From Funneliformis mosseae (lineage: Eukaryota > Glomeromycota > Glomeromycetes > Glomerales > Glomeraceae), in contig CAJVPP010000005.1 of assembly GCA_910592005.1 (NCBI GenBank), positions 1 to 64,000 of the forward strand: DNA of 64,000 nucleotides. The letters run 5' to 3'. The notes beneath the pieces were generated by a model that worked only from the letters and a program-made list of their open reading frames with translations, was not told where the DNA came from and ran no database searches. Positions 1-12,628 of this stretch are shown here, in pieces (within the stretch, counting starts at the first letter, position 1; each line of letters begins with the position of its first letter). The translations under genes and the position numbers were made by a program.

Positions 1-355
1 TATCGTTCTTCTTAAACAATTTTTTTATTGTTCAAGTCGAACGATTCCTTATCGTTCAACTTGAATGATTTTTTTATCGTTCAAGGTAAATGATTCTTTA
101 TTGTTCTTCTTGAACGATTTTTTTATCGTTCAAGGTGAACGATTCCTTATTATTCTTCTTGAACAATTTTTTTATCATTCAAGTCAAACGATTCTTTATC
201 GTTCTTCTTGAATGATTTTTTATCGTTCTTTTTGAATGATTTTTTTATCGTTCAAGTTGAACGATTCCTTATCATTCTTCTTGAACTATTTTTTTATCGT
301 TCAAGGCAAACGATTCTTTATCGTTCTTCTTAAATGATTTTTTTATCATTCAAGT
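1..355. repeat. 49-bp satellite array, about 7 units
   Basis: A head-to-tail repeat with unit starts near 1, 50, 99 and 148, i.e. a 49-bp period, with some later units shortened. Each unit carries two dyads with the same 7-bp arms ATCGTTC and GAACGAT separated by 5 bp (spacers TTCTT and AAGGT types), joined by T-rich linkers. Differences between units are mostly C/T and G/A. The array runs off the left edge, so its full length is unknown. No coding potential. Confidence 0.9.
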
Positions 356-530
356 CAACTCAAGTCAACTCGAATCAAGTCAAGTTTAAATTGAATCAAG
401 TTAAATATTTAACTTGACTTGAATTTGGCTTGACTCGCAAATCATCAAGTCAAAAAACACAAACTCGACTTGATTTGAACTCAACTCAGCTTATCTGACT
501 CGTAAGTTAATTCGACTCGTCTAGAACTCT
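345..530. repeat. TCAAGTC/GACTTGA repeat block with inverted copies
   Basis: Directly after the satellite lies a run of TCAAGTCAACTC-type words in both orientations, including an inverted pair near 375-430 (TCAAGTCAAGTT facing AACTTGACTTGA). It could be a decayed fold-back element or the edge of the satellite domain. No gene. Confidence 0.6.
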
Positions 531-1416
531 ACATCTATATCATCAAGAAAAAGAAATCAAATTAACAAAGTTATTACAAATTCAAAAGGATGTTTATTCT
601 TTATTTTGTATATTATATTCAGATAAAAATAATAATGCATTTATAGATAAACAGTTGGATTATCAAAATAAAAAAGGTATTTTTAAAGTGGAATCTTTAA
701 ATAGTTCAAAAATTATCAAGAATCTATTGAGATATTGGTGAACTATTTTATCTCATGCATTAAATTTAGCCAAATTTGCTTATAGGCTTTTTTTCAATTT
801 CACTAAGTTCAGCAACTTCAGAAAGAATATAGTCTCTTATAGGTAATATATATACTAAATAGTATAATTATTTATCATCAAAAAAAGCTGTTAAATAGCA
901 TAAATAATATGATATATAAGAGAGCAATTTTTTGCAAATAAATCAAAAAAGGCTCAAGATTCTTTAGATTCTTTAAAGGTTTATAATAAATTAAATAATA
1001 TAAATGATGATAATATATCAAATAGAGATAAAGTAAATGTGAATTAAATGATGGATGATTTAGAATAAATATCAGCAAGAATAATTAATGATATTAATAT
1101 CTTTAATTCTATTGATGATGATAATTTACGGTCTCCTATTTTGTTTGAACTTTTTGATTCACAAATAATTGAAATAGTATTAATTTAAGAAATTAACTCT
1201 ATATAAATACTTACAAATTATTATAAATAAATTTCAAATTTTGATTAATAGTAATAAATATAATATCACGTAATTTATTAAAAATTGATCAATCAGAATT
1301 TTTAATATTAATAATTTAATTATTAATTTAATAAGTAATTATTAATTAAAAATTTTTAAATAATTTTTAAATCCTATAACTATATATTACATAAAATTTC
1401 ATTAAATTAGATTAAA
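531..1416. other. AT-rich stretch without a supportable gene
   Basis: Very AT-rich. Between about 540 and 840 the plus strand has codon-like texture with few stops, which suggests a remnant of a transposon protein, but I could not identify the family. Short open frames on both strands lack start context, splice sites and recognisable domains. Confidence 0.6.
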
Positions 1417-2115
1417 CCTTTTTAGAACTGAAAAATAAGAATTCAGAGTTTTTTTAAAGCTAAAAAGGTTTCTTTTATTAAAAATGAATGATATTTTAGA
1501 TCTTTTTTAGAACTAAAAAAGTTCCTTTCAATGTAAATGAATGACTTTTTAGACCTTTTTTAGAGTCAAAAAAGTTCCTTTTATTGTAAAAGAATGACTT
1601 TTTAGAACTCTTTTAGAGCTAAAAATGTTCCTTTTATTGAAAAAAATGACTTTTCAGAATTCTTTTAGAGCTGAAAAGGTTTTTTTTATTATAAAGGAAT
1701 AACTTTTCAGAATTTTTTTAGAGCAAAAAAGGTTCCTTTCATTGTAAAGAAACAACTTTTCAGACCTTTTTTAAAGTTAAAAAGGTTTTTTTTATTATAA
1801 AGGAATAACTTTTCAGAACTCTTTTAGAGCAAAAAAATTTCCTTTTATTAAAAAAGAAATGACTTTTTAGATCTTTTTAGAGCTGAAAAGATTCCTTTTA
1901 TTGTAAAAAAATGATTTTATAGACCTCTTTTAGAGCTAAAAAAATTCCTTTTATTGTAAAAATGACTTTTTAGACTTCTTTTAGAGCTAAAAAGATTCAT
2001 TTTATTATAAAAGAATGATTTTTTAAATCTTTTTTAAAGCTGAAAAGGTTCTTTTCATTGTAAAGGAATAACTTTTTAAAATTCTTTGAGAACTGAAAAA
2101 TTATTTTTTCAATAA
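1417..2115. repeat. 53-bp satellite array, about 13 units
   Basis: A tandem array; consecutive anchor words (TTTTAGAGCT and variants) start at 1611, 1663, 1716, 1769 and 1822, giving a 52-53 bp period. Each unit contains two dyads: CTTTTTTAGAGCTAAAAAG (an interrupted palindrome around AGAGCT) and TTCCTTTTATTGTAAAGGAA. Unit-to-unit differences are mainly transitions. Its sequence is unrelated to the 49-bp satellite but its organisation is the same. Confidence 0.9.
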
Positions 2116-2119
2116 AAAT

Positions 2120-2275
2120 TTTGATCTGAATTAGATAAAATTTGGATTTAAACTGATCTGTCAGATCTGAATTTGAAATTCGATCTGTCAGATTCAGATC
2201 TGATTCTGATTCTGAAAAATGAAAATCAGATCAAATCAGATTTTATCCAAATCTGATCTGATCTGATTTTGCAGA
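2120..2275. repeat. Palindromic TCAGATC/GATCTGA block
   Basis: Dense alternating copies of GATCTGA and TCAGATC make a nested inverted repeat: the left half (GATCTGTCAGATC and similar) pairs with the right half (CAGATCAAATCAGATT and ATCTGATCTGATCTGAT). The same vocabulary recurs in the fold-back element at 39644-40197. No coding potential. Confidence 0.7.
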
Positions 2276-5200
2276 ATACTACTTATAATTACTTTTAACT
2301 AATAATATTTTATCACTTGATTCTTTATATTCTGTTTTTTTAAGTATTCTTTTTCAAAATTTAATAATAATTTTAATGATAACTTTTTCATTAAAGACAT
2401 GTAACAATTTGTTTCTAATAGCTAAAAGATTTGAATGAGAACTATTTGGCAACCTTATTTTTAATAGTTGATCAAACTTCTTTAATTAGTTAGAGCTTAT
2501 GATGATAAGACAAAATATAAAACAAATTATGATCATATTTTCTAATAATAATATCACATATAAAAGACATTTTTGCTTTATTTTATTTTATTAATTCATA
2601 TAATTTTACTTTACTGGAATATTAACATTAGCTGAAGTTAATAAAACAATTATTGCATCCTTTTTTAAGTTTGATATTAACACATATTTAATCTAATATT
2701 TATGATAATGAGCACTATCTATATAAATATTTACTGACTTATAGCATTTTTTATTATTAACATAGAATTTATTGAAAAGTTTTTTAAAGATTTTAGCTAT
2801 AAAATTATCAACATAGTCTACTATAATATTAGAATTTCAAATAACTTTAGGAATATTATTCTAGATATTAGTATTTACTTATTTTTTCTCTCTTGATAAA
2901 GATAGTTTTATTGATAGATCTTATATAAGAAGAGAATTAGAAATAATCTCATTATAAAGCTTATTAGTATTACCATTATATATTATAATTATCACTTTAA
3001 AAATAATAATTAAAAGACTACATTTTGGTGAATTTACTACTTTATAACTTAGTATCTAAGTACAGTTTGTAATATAGTGTAAATAATTATATAATTTGTC
3101 TAAAAATCTTTAACCTTATTTTTTCTTATAAATTTCAAATTGATATTATAAATAACAATTACAAAAGGTAATATTTACTGATAATTTATGCAATATATTT
3201 TAATATTCATCATAACTATAATAAAATTTCAATTTATAAAGTAAATGAAGTAATTATTATTTTGATAATTTATGATCATTTTTTTCAAGCTTTTATTATA
3301 ATATTTATGTTAAAAGTGAAATAATAGAAGTATTTATAGATATAATTAAACTTTGTAAAATTTTGGGAATATTATAATTAAGCTTATTTTTTGGCTAATC
3401 CATAGTTTTTTGTATTTGAAATTCTTCATTTTTTTATTTTGTTCAACAACTATAGACTTTCTAATATCAAGAACTATACATCATAATATTACTTCTAACT
3501 TCATTGAATATTTAAAAAGTATTGATAGATGTTAAAAACTATTCTTATTTATTGTCAGTTAACAGACCTTTATCTCTAATCAAGTCATTTATGGAAAAAG
3601 AAAAAAATTTCAGGTTTATTAGCTATTTAATTTTTTATATTATTTTAAATATAAAAACTTGTATAATCTTTTTATATAAATGTAATACATTTTTCTTAGA
3701 AAGAATTTTACTTTTTTTGAAATTTATATAATATTTTACAATTAATTATTGTTATTTTAAATGTAACTATAATATATAAAAAATATTATATTAATAGATT
3801 CTCCTTATATTTCAATTATAAAATTATAATGAATATCAAACTATAATTTTATTATTTTTAAGAAATTAGACTTATGATTTTCTGATAATAGATTCAAATA
3901 TTTTATTAGAGAAGAATAATTATCATCTTTAAGATATATTACAACTAAAGAGAACTAATCAATATAATGAAAAATGAATTAATTAACTAAAGTGAGATTA
4001 TAAGTATAAGCAAAAAATTCAAAATCTTAATAGAAAAATAGAATAGCTTTAAAGAAGAGATATTAAATTGAAATCTGAAATCTTCAGTCTAAAAAGTCAA
4101 TTATATTAAATTAAAAAGAATGTATAAGATAAGAGAAAATATATTTTTAACTTAAAAAAGCAATTAGTAGAATTTAAAAAATAGGCTAAAAAATTGTAAT
4201 ATAAGATCAAGACTATTTCATTTATAAAAATTCTACAGATTAATATATTTTAATAACAATATAGTTACTATTATAAAATTAGTAAATGTTATAAATAGTT
4301 ATCTGAATAATATAATAATTACTAAAAAAATTTTAGTAGATCAAATAAAAAGAGATACAAAGTAAATTCATTAAAAGAAAATAATTTGCATTAGAATTTA
4401 GTTTATAAGAAATGAAAGCATTATGATATAAAAATAGAATTTTAAAAATTTATAATTAGTGTTTCTAATAAGCTTATTAGCAAAAAAATCATAAAATATT
4501 TTAAAAATCTTACTATAAATAGATAAACTTATAAATAAAAATATTATACTGTATTATTATAATTTTTTTCTTTTTTAGACTAGCTAGTCTAATATTAAGA
4601 AATTAAACAGTTTTAGAAAGATTATAAACACATTTTTCTATGTTTAAAACTATTCAAAACTATTTAAAATTATTCAAATTATCCAATTTCTAATATTAAG
4701 CTAGTTAATAGAATTTGAAGTAATTTTACTATAAAATTTATAAAATTTTACTAGAAATATTAATTATAAGTTTTTAGGATTCTATAAAGGCTGAGTAAAA
4801 TAATAAAATAATATAAACAAATTTTATTAAAAAAGTGATAATTAAAATTATTAATAATCTTTATTAATTATAACTAATACCCAAAATCAAGTAAATAGAA
4901 TAATAGTTAATATAATAAAAAGTAAACCTATATTAGTAAATTATTATAAAAAAATTTTGCTTCTAGTTATTATTATAATAAAATGTTTATTATATATAAT
5001 GATATTAAGCAAATAAGAGTTTATTAGAATATAATCAAGATAGATTTTATAAATAATATAAAAAATGAAATAAGATTTATACAAAATACCAGAATATTTT
5101 AAATTTATAGGGATAAATTTTAATACTTTAAAATATTTTAAATTTACAGAATCAAATTTTAGTACTTTAGAATAATTTATTTAATATTGTTAATATGCAA

Positions 5201-6925
5201 TTCTGTTAAATTACAACTGTTAAAATAGAGTGTTCAAGTGATAATTCTTTTAAAGTTTATGTAGTAATCTCAATTGATTAGATTCTGTTATATATGGAAA
5301 AATATACTCAAATCTACAATAGATATATGATTCATCTACTATACTGCTAAATATATTTAATTTACTATCAATTTATATTTCTATATGTTAAGTTAAATAT
5401 AAATATAAACTATGTTACTAATACAAAGTATCACAAAATGTTTCAAGTAAATTGAATAAAGATTTATTGGTAAATAAATAAACTAAAAGCTAAAAATATT
5501 ATAATAAAGAAATACAAAAGAAGAATTAATCATAAATAGAAAAGAGTAGTCTTGTATTATCTTTACAAAAAAGGCAGTATATAGTTATTGTTAAACTGAT
5601 CAGATTGTATTTAGCAATTGATAGTTATTTTCTTATTAAGAATTTAACCCCTTTATATACTTTTTAATATAAATCTAATATATTATATATGTTAGGTATG
5701 TCTGATATATCAAATATATCAAATATGCCAAATATATTAGATATATCAAATATGTTTAACATGTTTGACATTTTGATCTGCACTTTCTTATGTTACATAA
5801 ATTAAATACATCTATTAAGTTGATCATATTAATTGTACCACTTATGTAACTATTTACAATATATTATATAGATCAATTAAGTTTTGATAATTTTATTACA
5901 ATATATAATAAATAGAAATGATAAGATATGAATTCTTAATATTTTATGAACATCTTAGAAAAATTTAGAAGATTAGTTTAAAAATATATAAAAATATATA
6001 ATAGCTAATTAAATAAATATTACACCTGATACAGATTAGGTAATTAAAAAGAAAAGGTATTTAAAATAATAGTAATATGCTTTGCAAATCAGTATTACAT
6101 TAGTATAATATTTATATTACAGGTAAAAATTGAAGATGTAATAAACTTTAAACAATTTAAATGTAGTTAATCTAAATGTTATTTGAGAAATAAGTATTAA
6201 AAATAGTGATAATTAAATTGATAATTTAAATACTATTAAAGAATTTAAGGTAAGGTGATCACTAAAATTAATAGAATTAAAGCAAGAATCACAATCAGTA
6301 TTGATATTATTCCAAATAAAATATAGATCTATAGCTAATAATAAATCTGTAGATAATATACAGTATTATCAAATGCTAGTGATATTTCTTACTATTGTAA
6401 TTTCTTGTAAAATTAAACTTAATCAACTTATTTTTTAAAAAAAAATACATAAAATAATAATTAAAAAATTTTAAAAAAGTGAAAAATTAAAGAAAAAAAG
6501 GTAAAAAAAATTAAAAAATAAAATGATTTATTTAAGATATATATAAGAATTACTATAAATTGATTCTTTTCATTTTTTATAACTTGAATATGAACTTTCT
6601 TTTTCTTTTTGAGTTAATTATATAAATATTAGCTATATTAAACTAAAACAATATTTTATTCATATTAATAATAATATTTTTTTAATTCAAATAACTTTTA
6701 ATCCTTAAATTTTTAATAAATTGATGAAATTTTCTAGTTATTCTTGAAAAGTTTTTAAGAAATTCTGATGCATTTATATTATATTAAATTAAATCTTTCA
6801 TAAAATTTAATATTTAAAGTTAAGTTATTTTAAATTTTTCTTTTTAATTATCATAAAAAGTTATTATTTCAGGTTTTTTTAAGATCTTTAATATTTTATT
6901 TTTTATTGTTATATATTATATTTTA
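2276..6925. other. Decayed transposon sequence, family not identified
   Basis: About 4.6 kb of AT-rich DNA with no intact gene. Around 4020-4450 a plus-strand frame reads like a lysine-rich coiled coil, but TAA and TAG interrupt it where glutamine would fit, the pattern seen in the identifiable transposon remnants of this window. Near 5690-5770 is a short imperfect repeat of ATATATCAAATAT. I cannot name the element; the region is best read as dead transposon debris. Confidence 0.5.
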
Positions 6926-9163
6926 CAGGTCATAATACCCCTATGTATAGTATCCTATACAAATTTTTTTTTGGATTTATTAAATACCTGGATATTTTAC
7001 ATAGAGATATTCAGATTTTAATCTTCAAAATTTATAAAATATTCAGAATATCTCTATAAATTATATTGGCTAATAAAAAAATTGATGACGTTATTCTAGC
7101 ATTTTTTTATCTGTCTTTTTTTTTTCATTCTATATTTACAATATATATTTTTTTAAAAATCAAAAATATTTTTTTAGCTTTAACGTAAAGCTTTCGATAT
7201 ACATTGATAAATTTATTATTATATAATATTATTAAAATATAATACATTATTAATATCTTTATTCTCTTAATTCTTTTAATGTAGAATATTATTCCTCATC
7301 AAAAAAATAATTTTAATTTTAATTTCTATCTTCTCTTTCATTATTGTTATTGCTACAATTAATTTCATTATTTTTACCTTTATTTATTCTAATTTTCCAT
7401 TCATTTTTATAATCATTTTCTTTAATATATTCTTCATTGTTAGAATTATCTTCTAAATCTACTTCATTTTTATCTTTCAGCATATCTAATAATTTATTAT
7501 AATCAAATAAGTTATTATTATCTGAACCATCAGTATTCATTGAAATTCTATAACATTTAAATGACCTTCTAATAAGATCTTCATCAACTTTATCCTATAA
7601 TTCCTTAACCTATGTTATAACTGTTGAATAGGAAGATTTTTTAATTCTTTCAGCTGAAGTAAGAGCATAAATGGTAGATAACATCCAATTATTATATCAT
7701 TCTTTAATCTTCAAATTATAAATAAATATTAATAAAAAAATTAAAGAATTTAAAAAAATATTTTAAATTATTAATAATAAAATTTAAACTTAAAAATTAT
7801 ATACTAGTTTACTTAGTTTTAAAGCTTTTATTAATTACAACTTCTAACAGTTACAATTTTGATGTGCAATTACCTAGAATTATAGCAATATTTGTATTTT
7901 TTTCTACCAATCGATTTTTAACTGAATTTATAATATGACTGCGAAAAGAATTCATTACCAATAAGAAATGTGAATTATTAAAAGAATTTCTTGATATTTA
8001 TACAGTTTCTATAGCATCTCTTTTTATTTATCCACTCTTTTTCATTTGCTTGTATATAAATATCATGAGAAAAATTTTTTTTTGATAAATTTTTTAACTT
8101 AAAAATGCAAACTGCTGAAAGTTTACTACTATCAGCTATATATGTAAGTACAACTGTAAAAGATAAATGCTCATGACCTATAATACGAATGCTAACCATT
8201 TTTGTACCTTTATGATCTATAATGGAATTATTTAGTAAATCAAATCATAAAGGTATTTCATTCATATTATCTATGTATTTTAACAGATAGTCATGCTGAA
8301 TCCTTCTATATAAAATATAACTTAAAAAAATATTTATTTTTCAAGCAAGTCTTGTGATAATTGTTGTGCTACTGTTATTTTACATAATTTATTAAGATTA
8401 TATCTTCTTAAAAATCTACTTAGCCATTTGTTTGAAAATTTGAATAAAATGATATTTGGATTATTTACTAAAAAATTCTGATTTTTAGATAATATAATTG
8501 CTTTATTGGTAATCATTTTTTTAGCTAACAGCATTTTGGTTTACTCTTCTATCACAAATTCATATATATAATTCACCTTCTAAATCTGTATATTTAGCAA
8601 ATTTACTTGGATAAAACTTAAGAATATGAGATATATATGCTAATAATTTGCTTTATTGTTATTTTATTTACGTACTTATTTTAGTTGAATATTAAAATAT
8701 TTGGCAGTTCCACATTTACTTTCTCTATTATTTTCTAAAAAATGAATTACTATTAATTTTTCTCTTACATTTCATTATCGTCTTTTCTTTTGTGATAAAT
8801 GATTACATACTTTTTGATTTTTTTGTTTCTAATAATAATCATTTTTATTTTAAAATAATTTATGTTAAAATAAAAGATAAAGAAATAAAAATGTGTTTAT
8901 TATTTATAAGGATTTATTATACAACATAGGGGAAGAAATAGATAAATATGATTTTTATAAATCTTTTTTTTCTAAAAAGGTAATTTATCTTACTTTTAAA
9001 ATATAAATATGTTTGGATATTATATATGGCAAATATTTTGGGTACTTTATAAACCTTATATCTCTCTTATGCACAGTATCTCTACTATATCCTGTATAAT
9101 ATACCCTGGGTATAGTATTCAATTCCTTAAAATTTGTATTATACTCAGGATATTATGATTCCC
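6926..9163 (-). mobile_element. Pogo-like DNA transposon remnant with weak terminal inverted repeats
   Basis: The ends are imperfect inverted copies: the left end reads CATAATACCCCTATGTATAG, and the reverse complement of the right end reads CATAATATCCTGAGTATAA. The transposase remnant between them is on the minus strand. An internal palindrome (ATAGAGATATTC at 7001-7012 and its complement at 7046-7057) lies just inside the left end. Element limits are approximate because the terminal repeats have diverged. Confidence 0.55.
7319..8840 (-). pseudogene. Pogo/Tigger-type (DDE_1) transposase pseudogene
   Basis: Read on the minus strand, three fragments appear in the order expected for pogo transposases. 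At 8534-8334 is the Tc5/CENP-B-type helix-turn-helix region (FKFSNKWLSRFLRRYNL, then TVAQQLSQDL). At 8199-7978 is the first DDE block (VSIRIIGHEHLSFTVVLTYI, then ADSSKLSAVCIFKLKN). At about 7600-7319 is the acidic C-terminal tail (MNTDGSDNNNLFDYNKLL). Frameshifts and stops separate the fragments, so no working protein can be made. The family call rests on remembered family motifs, not a search. Confidence 0.75.
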
Positions 9164-9770
9164 GTTATACGGTAAATTACTGCAAGACCTTATTTTCTTT
9201 ATTATATAATTCAAGTATAAAGTTTTTTTTTATTTTTAAAATAAAGCTTTTTGATTAAACTAATCTGCTTACTTTTTTTCTTTATTTTTTTTATCTATTT
9301 AAATTCATTTATTTAATGATTTATCATATTATATTCAATATTAAAATATCTTACTGTTTGGTTATTTTTAATATTTTTTGCATAAGAAATTATTTTTCTT
9401 ATATTCAACTGAGTATAAGTTTTATATTTATTTTATAATTTAGATTTTATATTTTTGTTTTATTATTTTTTATACAAAATATCAATTATGTAATATATCA
9501 TAAATGATAAATCTAAAATTTAATCAACAAAAATAAATAATACTATAGCAAAAAAGGGTTGCTTATTTTTAGAAAAATATGATACTTTTATTATATAAGA
9601 TTTTATAATAATTTTAATTTAGTTTAAAAATTATATTTAATATATAAAAGTAAAAACTGAGTTTTTTTAATAAAAAAAAATAATCTATTTTTTAAATCTT
9701 TAAATAATATATTAAAGAATTTAAAATATTAAATATTCTTTCTTTAATTAAATACTTAATTTACTCATGT
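9164..9770. other. AT-rich intergenic DNA, nothing recognised
   Basis: AT-rich sequence between the pogo remnant and the first gene block. I see no gene, RNA or clear repeat. Base composition becomes visibly less AT-biased after about 9770. Confidence 0.6.
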
Positions 9771-10377
9771 TTAGAAATGATCATTATATGAGCCACAATG
9801 ATCAACGTAAACACGTGCATGTGAGAATATTATCGATATTTCTGCATGATCGAATCGCGAATCTTGAAATGCCACGTCTGTCCACTTAAGATTTCTTTGT
9901 TGTTAAAAAAAACGTTTGAATTTTGCAATACCGCCAAATTTCAGCCTCGTTTGCTTTTTTGACTTTGTCGAAACAGACAAATCAGAAATGGACAGCGATG
10001 AGATATAAATTATGTAATATCGAAATTTAGCTTTACATCATTATTACTGCATTAAACGCCTTACTACATAATATTAGAAACTTGAGAAAATTTAATCAAA
10101 CTAGTTATACAATCAAGGGATCTTTCTCATAATACATCAATAAATCCTTATCTAGTTCAAGTTGAAAAAAACTTGATTTCTTTCGTTATAGTAATATTGT
10201 GTTCACAAAGTGTCTGTACTTTAAAGATATTTCTTTGTTATAAAAACGTCTATGAACCCTTAAAAAAGAAATAAATTTGGTACTTCCCGCTCTTAAAAAA
10301 TTCAAAAAAAAATTTTTTTCTTTGTTTATTACAATTTATCAAATTTCGTTTGTTACGCTTAATAAATCATATTAACT
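9771..10377 (+). promoter_or_regulatory. 5' flank of the reticulon-like gene
   Basis: Six hundred bases with higher GC and non-repetitive texture precede the start codon, including CGATCGAATCGCGAATC-like sequence near 9850 and CACGTGCA near 9811. I cannot point to a TATA box or start site. It is promoter by position only. Confidence 0.4.
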
Positions 10378-11751
10378 ATGGACGCAATTAATGATATGTT
10401 ACCTGAAACACTTAAGGAAGCAGCAAACATGAGTAGCACCAAAGAAACGTCAAATGAACCTGAAGAACGCGTTTCCAAAGACGAACACTCCTCCTCCTCC
10501 TCTTCTTCTACCTCCTCCGCCTCTTCTGACGCTGCTTCTCCCATTACGCCTAAGCGGCCTTTTGTTGTAAATAATGAGAGAAAGACCGAAGCTTCGTCAA
10601 AAAGGATAACCAAAAGTATGAAATAGCTTTGATCTAATGTAGTGCACGTGATCATATAAACGAATTTTCTAATTCATTTTTTTTTTTCAATTAGATCCAT
10701 TTAAAACTTTCACTTATAAAGGTAATCTTTTCATATATTATGGAAACAAGTGAGATTGGTTCACATTTATATTAATTATTATAATAACGTTTAATTTATT
10801 AGTTGAAAAGCTCGTCTATTGGGAAAATTCTACAAATTCCGCAGCTGTATTGTTAGCCGGTTTATCATTCTTGATTTTCACTTCATACTATTCCTTGTTC
10901 AACACATTCTGCGCATTAGCTGTTACGTTGATAGGATCGAATTGGATTTATGTAAATGGTCGAAAACAATTGCATTCCTTGCTCAACCAAAAACCCGTCA
11001 ATCCGTATGAGTATGTATATGCTTGTTCAAATTAGATTTCGATTTATTTTTGATTTTTATTTTGATTGACGAAATGAATTATTTAATATTAGAACCATTC
11101 TGGCAGAAAAGCCATGGCATATTGAACGCGAAAATGTTGAAAAATATTTAGATTTCACAATCGAAGCGATCAACTTTTCACTGCTAGAAATTCAAAGGAT
11201 CGTTTTGGTTGAAGATCCATTGAGAACAATCAAAGTACGTTATTTTCTTAATTTAAAGAATTCTGATCGTTTCTTCTAAAATCAGAATACTAATTTTTAT
11301 TATTTTATTTTTGAACATAGTATGTTTTTATCTTTTATGGATTATGGACTTTAGGTTGTTGGATTAGTTTCCGAACATTCTTTGGAATTGGTATGATTTT
11401 ATACTTTCAAGAAAAGATCGAAGCTAAAAGATTTAAATATTTTTTAATTGACACTTGTCACCTTTTTATTCTTTTCTTTACACAGCCGTTGTTCTTGGAT
11501 TCACTGCTCCTATAGGATATCAGAAAAACCAAAAACTTGTTGACGAAAAATTGAATCACATCAACAAGATTTTACACACTCAAATGGATCGGTAAGTTTA
11601 ACAACCAATCTTACACGTTTTTATAATTTTGTTATATCTAACTTATTCAACGATTGGTTTTATTAGTGGCTTCAAAGTGGCAAAGCAACATACTGGTGGT
11701 ATCTATGAGAAGGCTAGAACTTACGCCGGAAATCTTAAAAAGGAGGAATAA
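10378..11751 (+). CDS. Reticulon-domain ER membrane protein
   Basis: Seven exons close in frame to 291 residues: 10378-10615, 10695-10721, 10803-11010, 11093-11234, 11321-11390, 11486-11591 and 11667-11751, all with GT-AG introns. Residues 1-85 are a Ser/Glu-rich, probably disordered cytosolic head. From about residue 89 the chain reads VEKLVYWENSTNSAAVL, the usual opening of a reticulon homology domain (LVYWRxPxxS), followed by a long hydrophobic hairpin, a 50-70 residue loop starting NGRKQL, and a second hydrophobic hairpin (YVFIFYGLWTLGCWISF). Reticulons insert as wedges in the outer leaflet and shape tubular ER; that role is family knowledge. A 27-base exon 2 is unusually small but is needed for the frame. 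The start is the first ATG in the exon and has no upstream in-frame rival. The tail ends KKEE, a possible ER-retrieval-like signal, which is a weak inference. Confidence 0.88.
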
Positions 11752-12628
11752 GTCATTTTTCATTGGTGTTTTTAATGGAGATTATTTGCATTAACAGTCT
11801 TGAGAAATTGTGTGTCCAAAGTGTAATTATCTGATTTTCTAGCTTATTTTTTTTCAAATGCTTATATAAGTTAGATTTTATTTTTTTTTTTTTATGTTGC
11901 GGTTATTTGCAATTTTATTTTGTCATTGAATTAAAAAAATCAAAGTTTCTTTTATGTTTGCTTAATAAAATTTTTTAAAAAAGCCTCAATTAAATAAATA
12001 TTGATTTATCTATATCTAGTAAATCGTTCAATTAATTGTTCTACAGAAAAATTATCGTCATATATTAATTTTTTAGTTTTATTTGCAGTTATTCTCTAAA
12101 AATTGAGTACGATAGTGAAAGTGAATCGTATGGATCCTTGAAGTGATTTAATAAAAAAAGTATAATATCATCAAATAAGTCTAACAAAATTTAAAAAATT
12201 TGTTTAAAAAGACGAGCAAATAATCTGAAAAATGTAAAATTGATAATTGATTTATAAATAATATAAATAATGAAAGTATTATAAAAAGTATATACTACAA
12301 TAACAAAGTTTCAGAAGAACCATCTAACGATTTCCCAAAACTATTTCAAAATCCTTCATGACTGGTTTCGCTATACATTCCAAATATGTAAATATATATG
12401 AATGTGAATACAGATTGAGATACATGACACTTTTTTTTTTTTTAAAAAAAAAAAAAGGAGAGAGATTGGAATCGGTTGACTAATTTACTATGTATAATTG
12501 AAAATAGATAAAATTTGACCAATTTCAATCACGAGGTTAAAGATACAAAATAGCTAATTAATTACACATTATCCTACCAAAAGGATTAGAAATGATAAAT
12601 AAAGGGAAAAAAAAAATTATTGTTTTTT
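11752..12628. other. Convergent intergenic region
   Basis: This holds the 3' ends of the reticulon-like gene (+) and the LRR gene (-). It is AT-rich, with a T-run followed by an A-run at about 12429-12456 that can fold as a hairpin. I see no further gene. Confidence 0.6.

Noticed and set aside
1..2275. CRISPR array
   Set aside because: Units are contiguous with no unique spacers, the context is eukaryotic, and the repeats are satellites.
10359..10655. Minus-strand open frame with a Glu run opposite the reticulon-like exon 1
   Set aside because: It is the antisense of the Ser-rich exon; no splice sites or domain support it.
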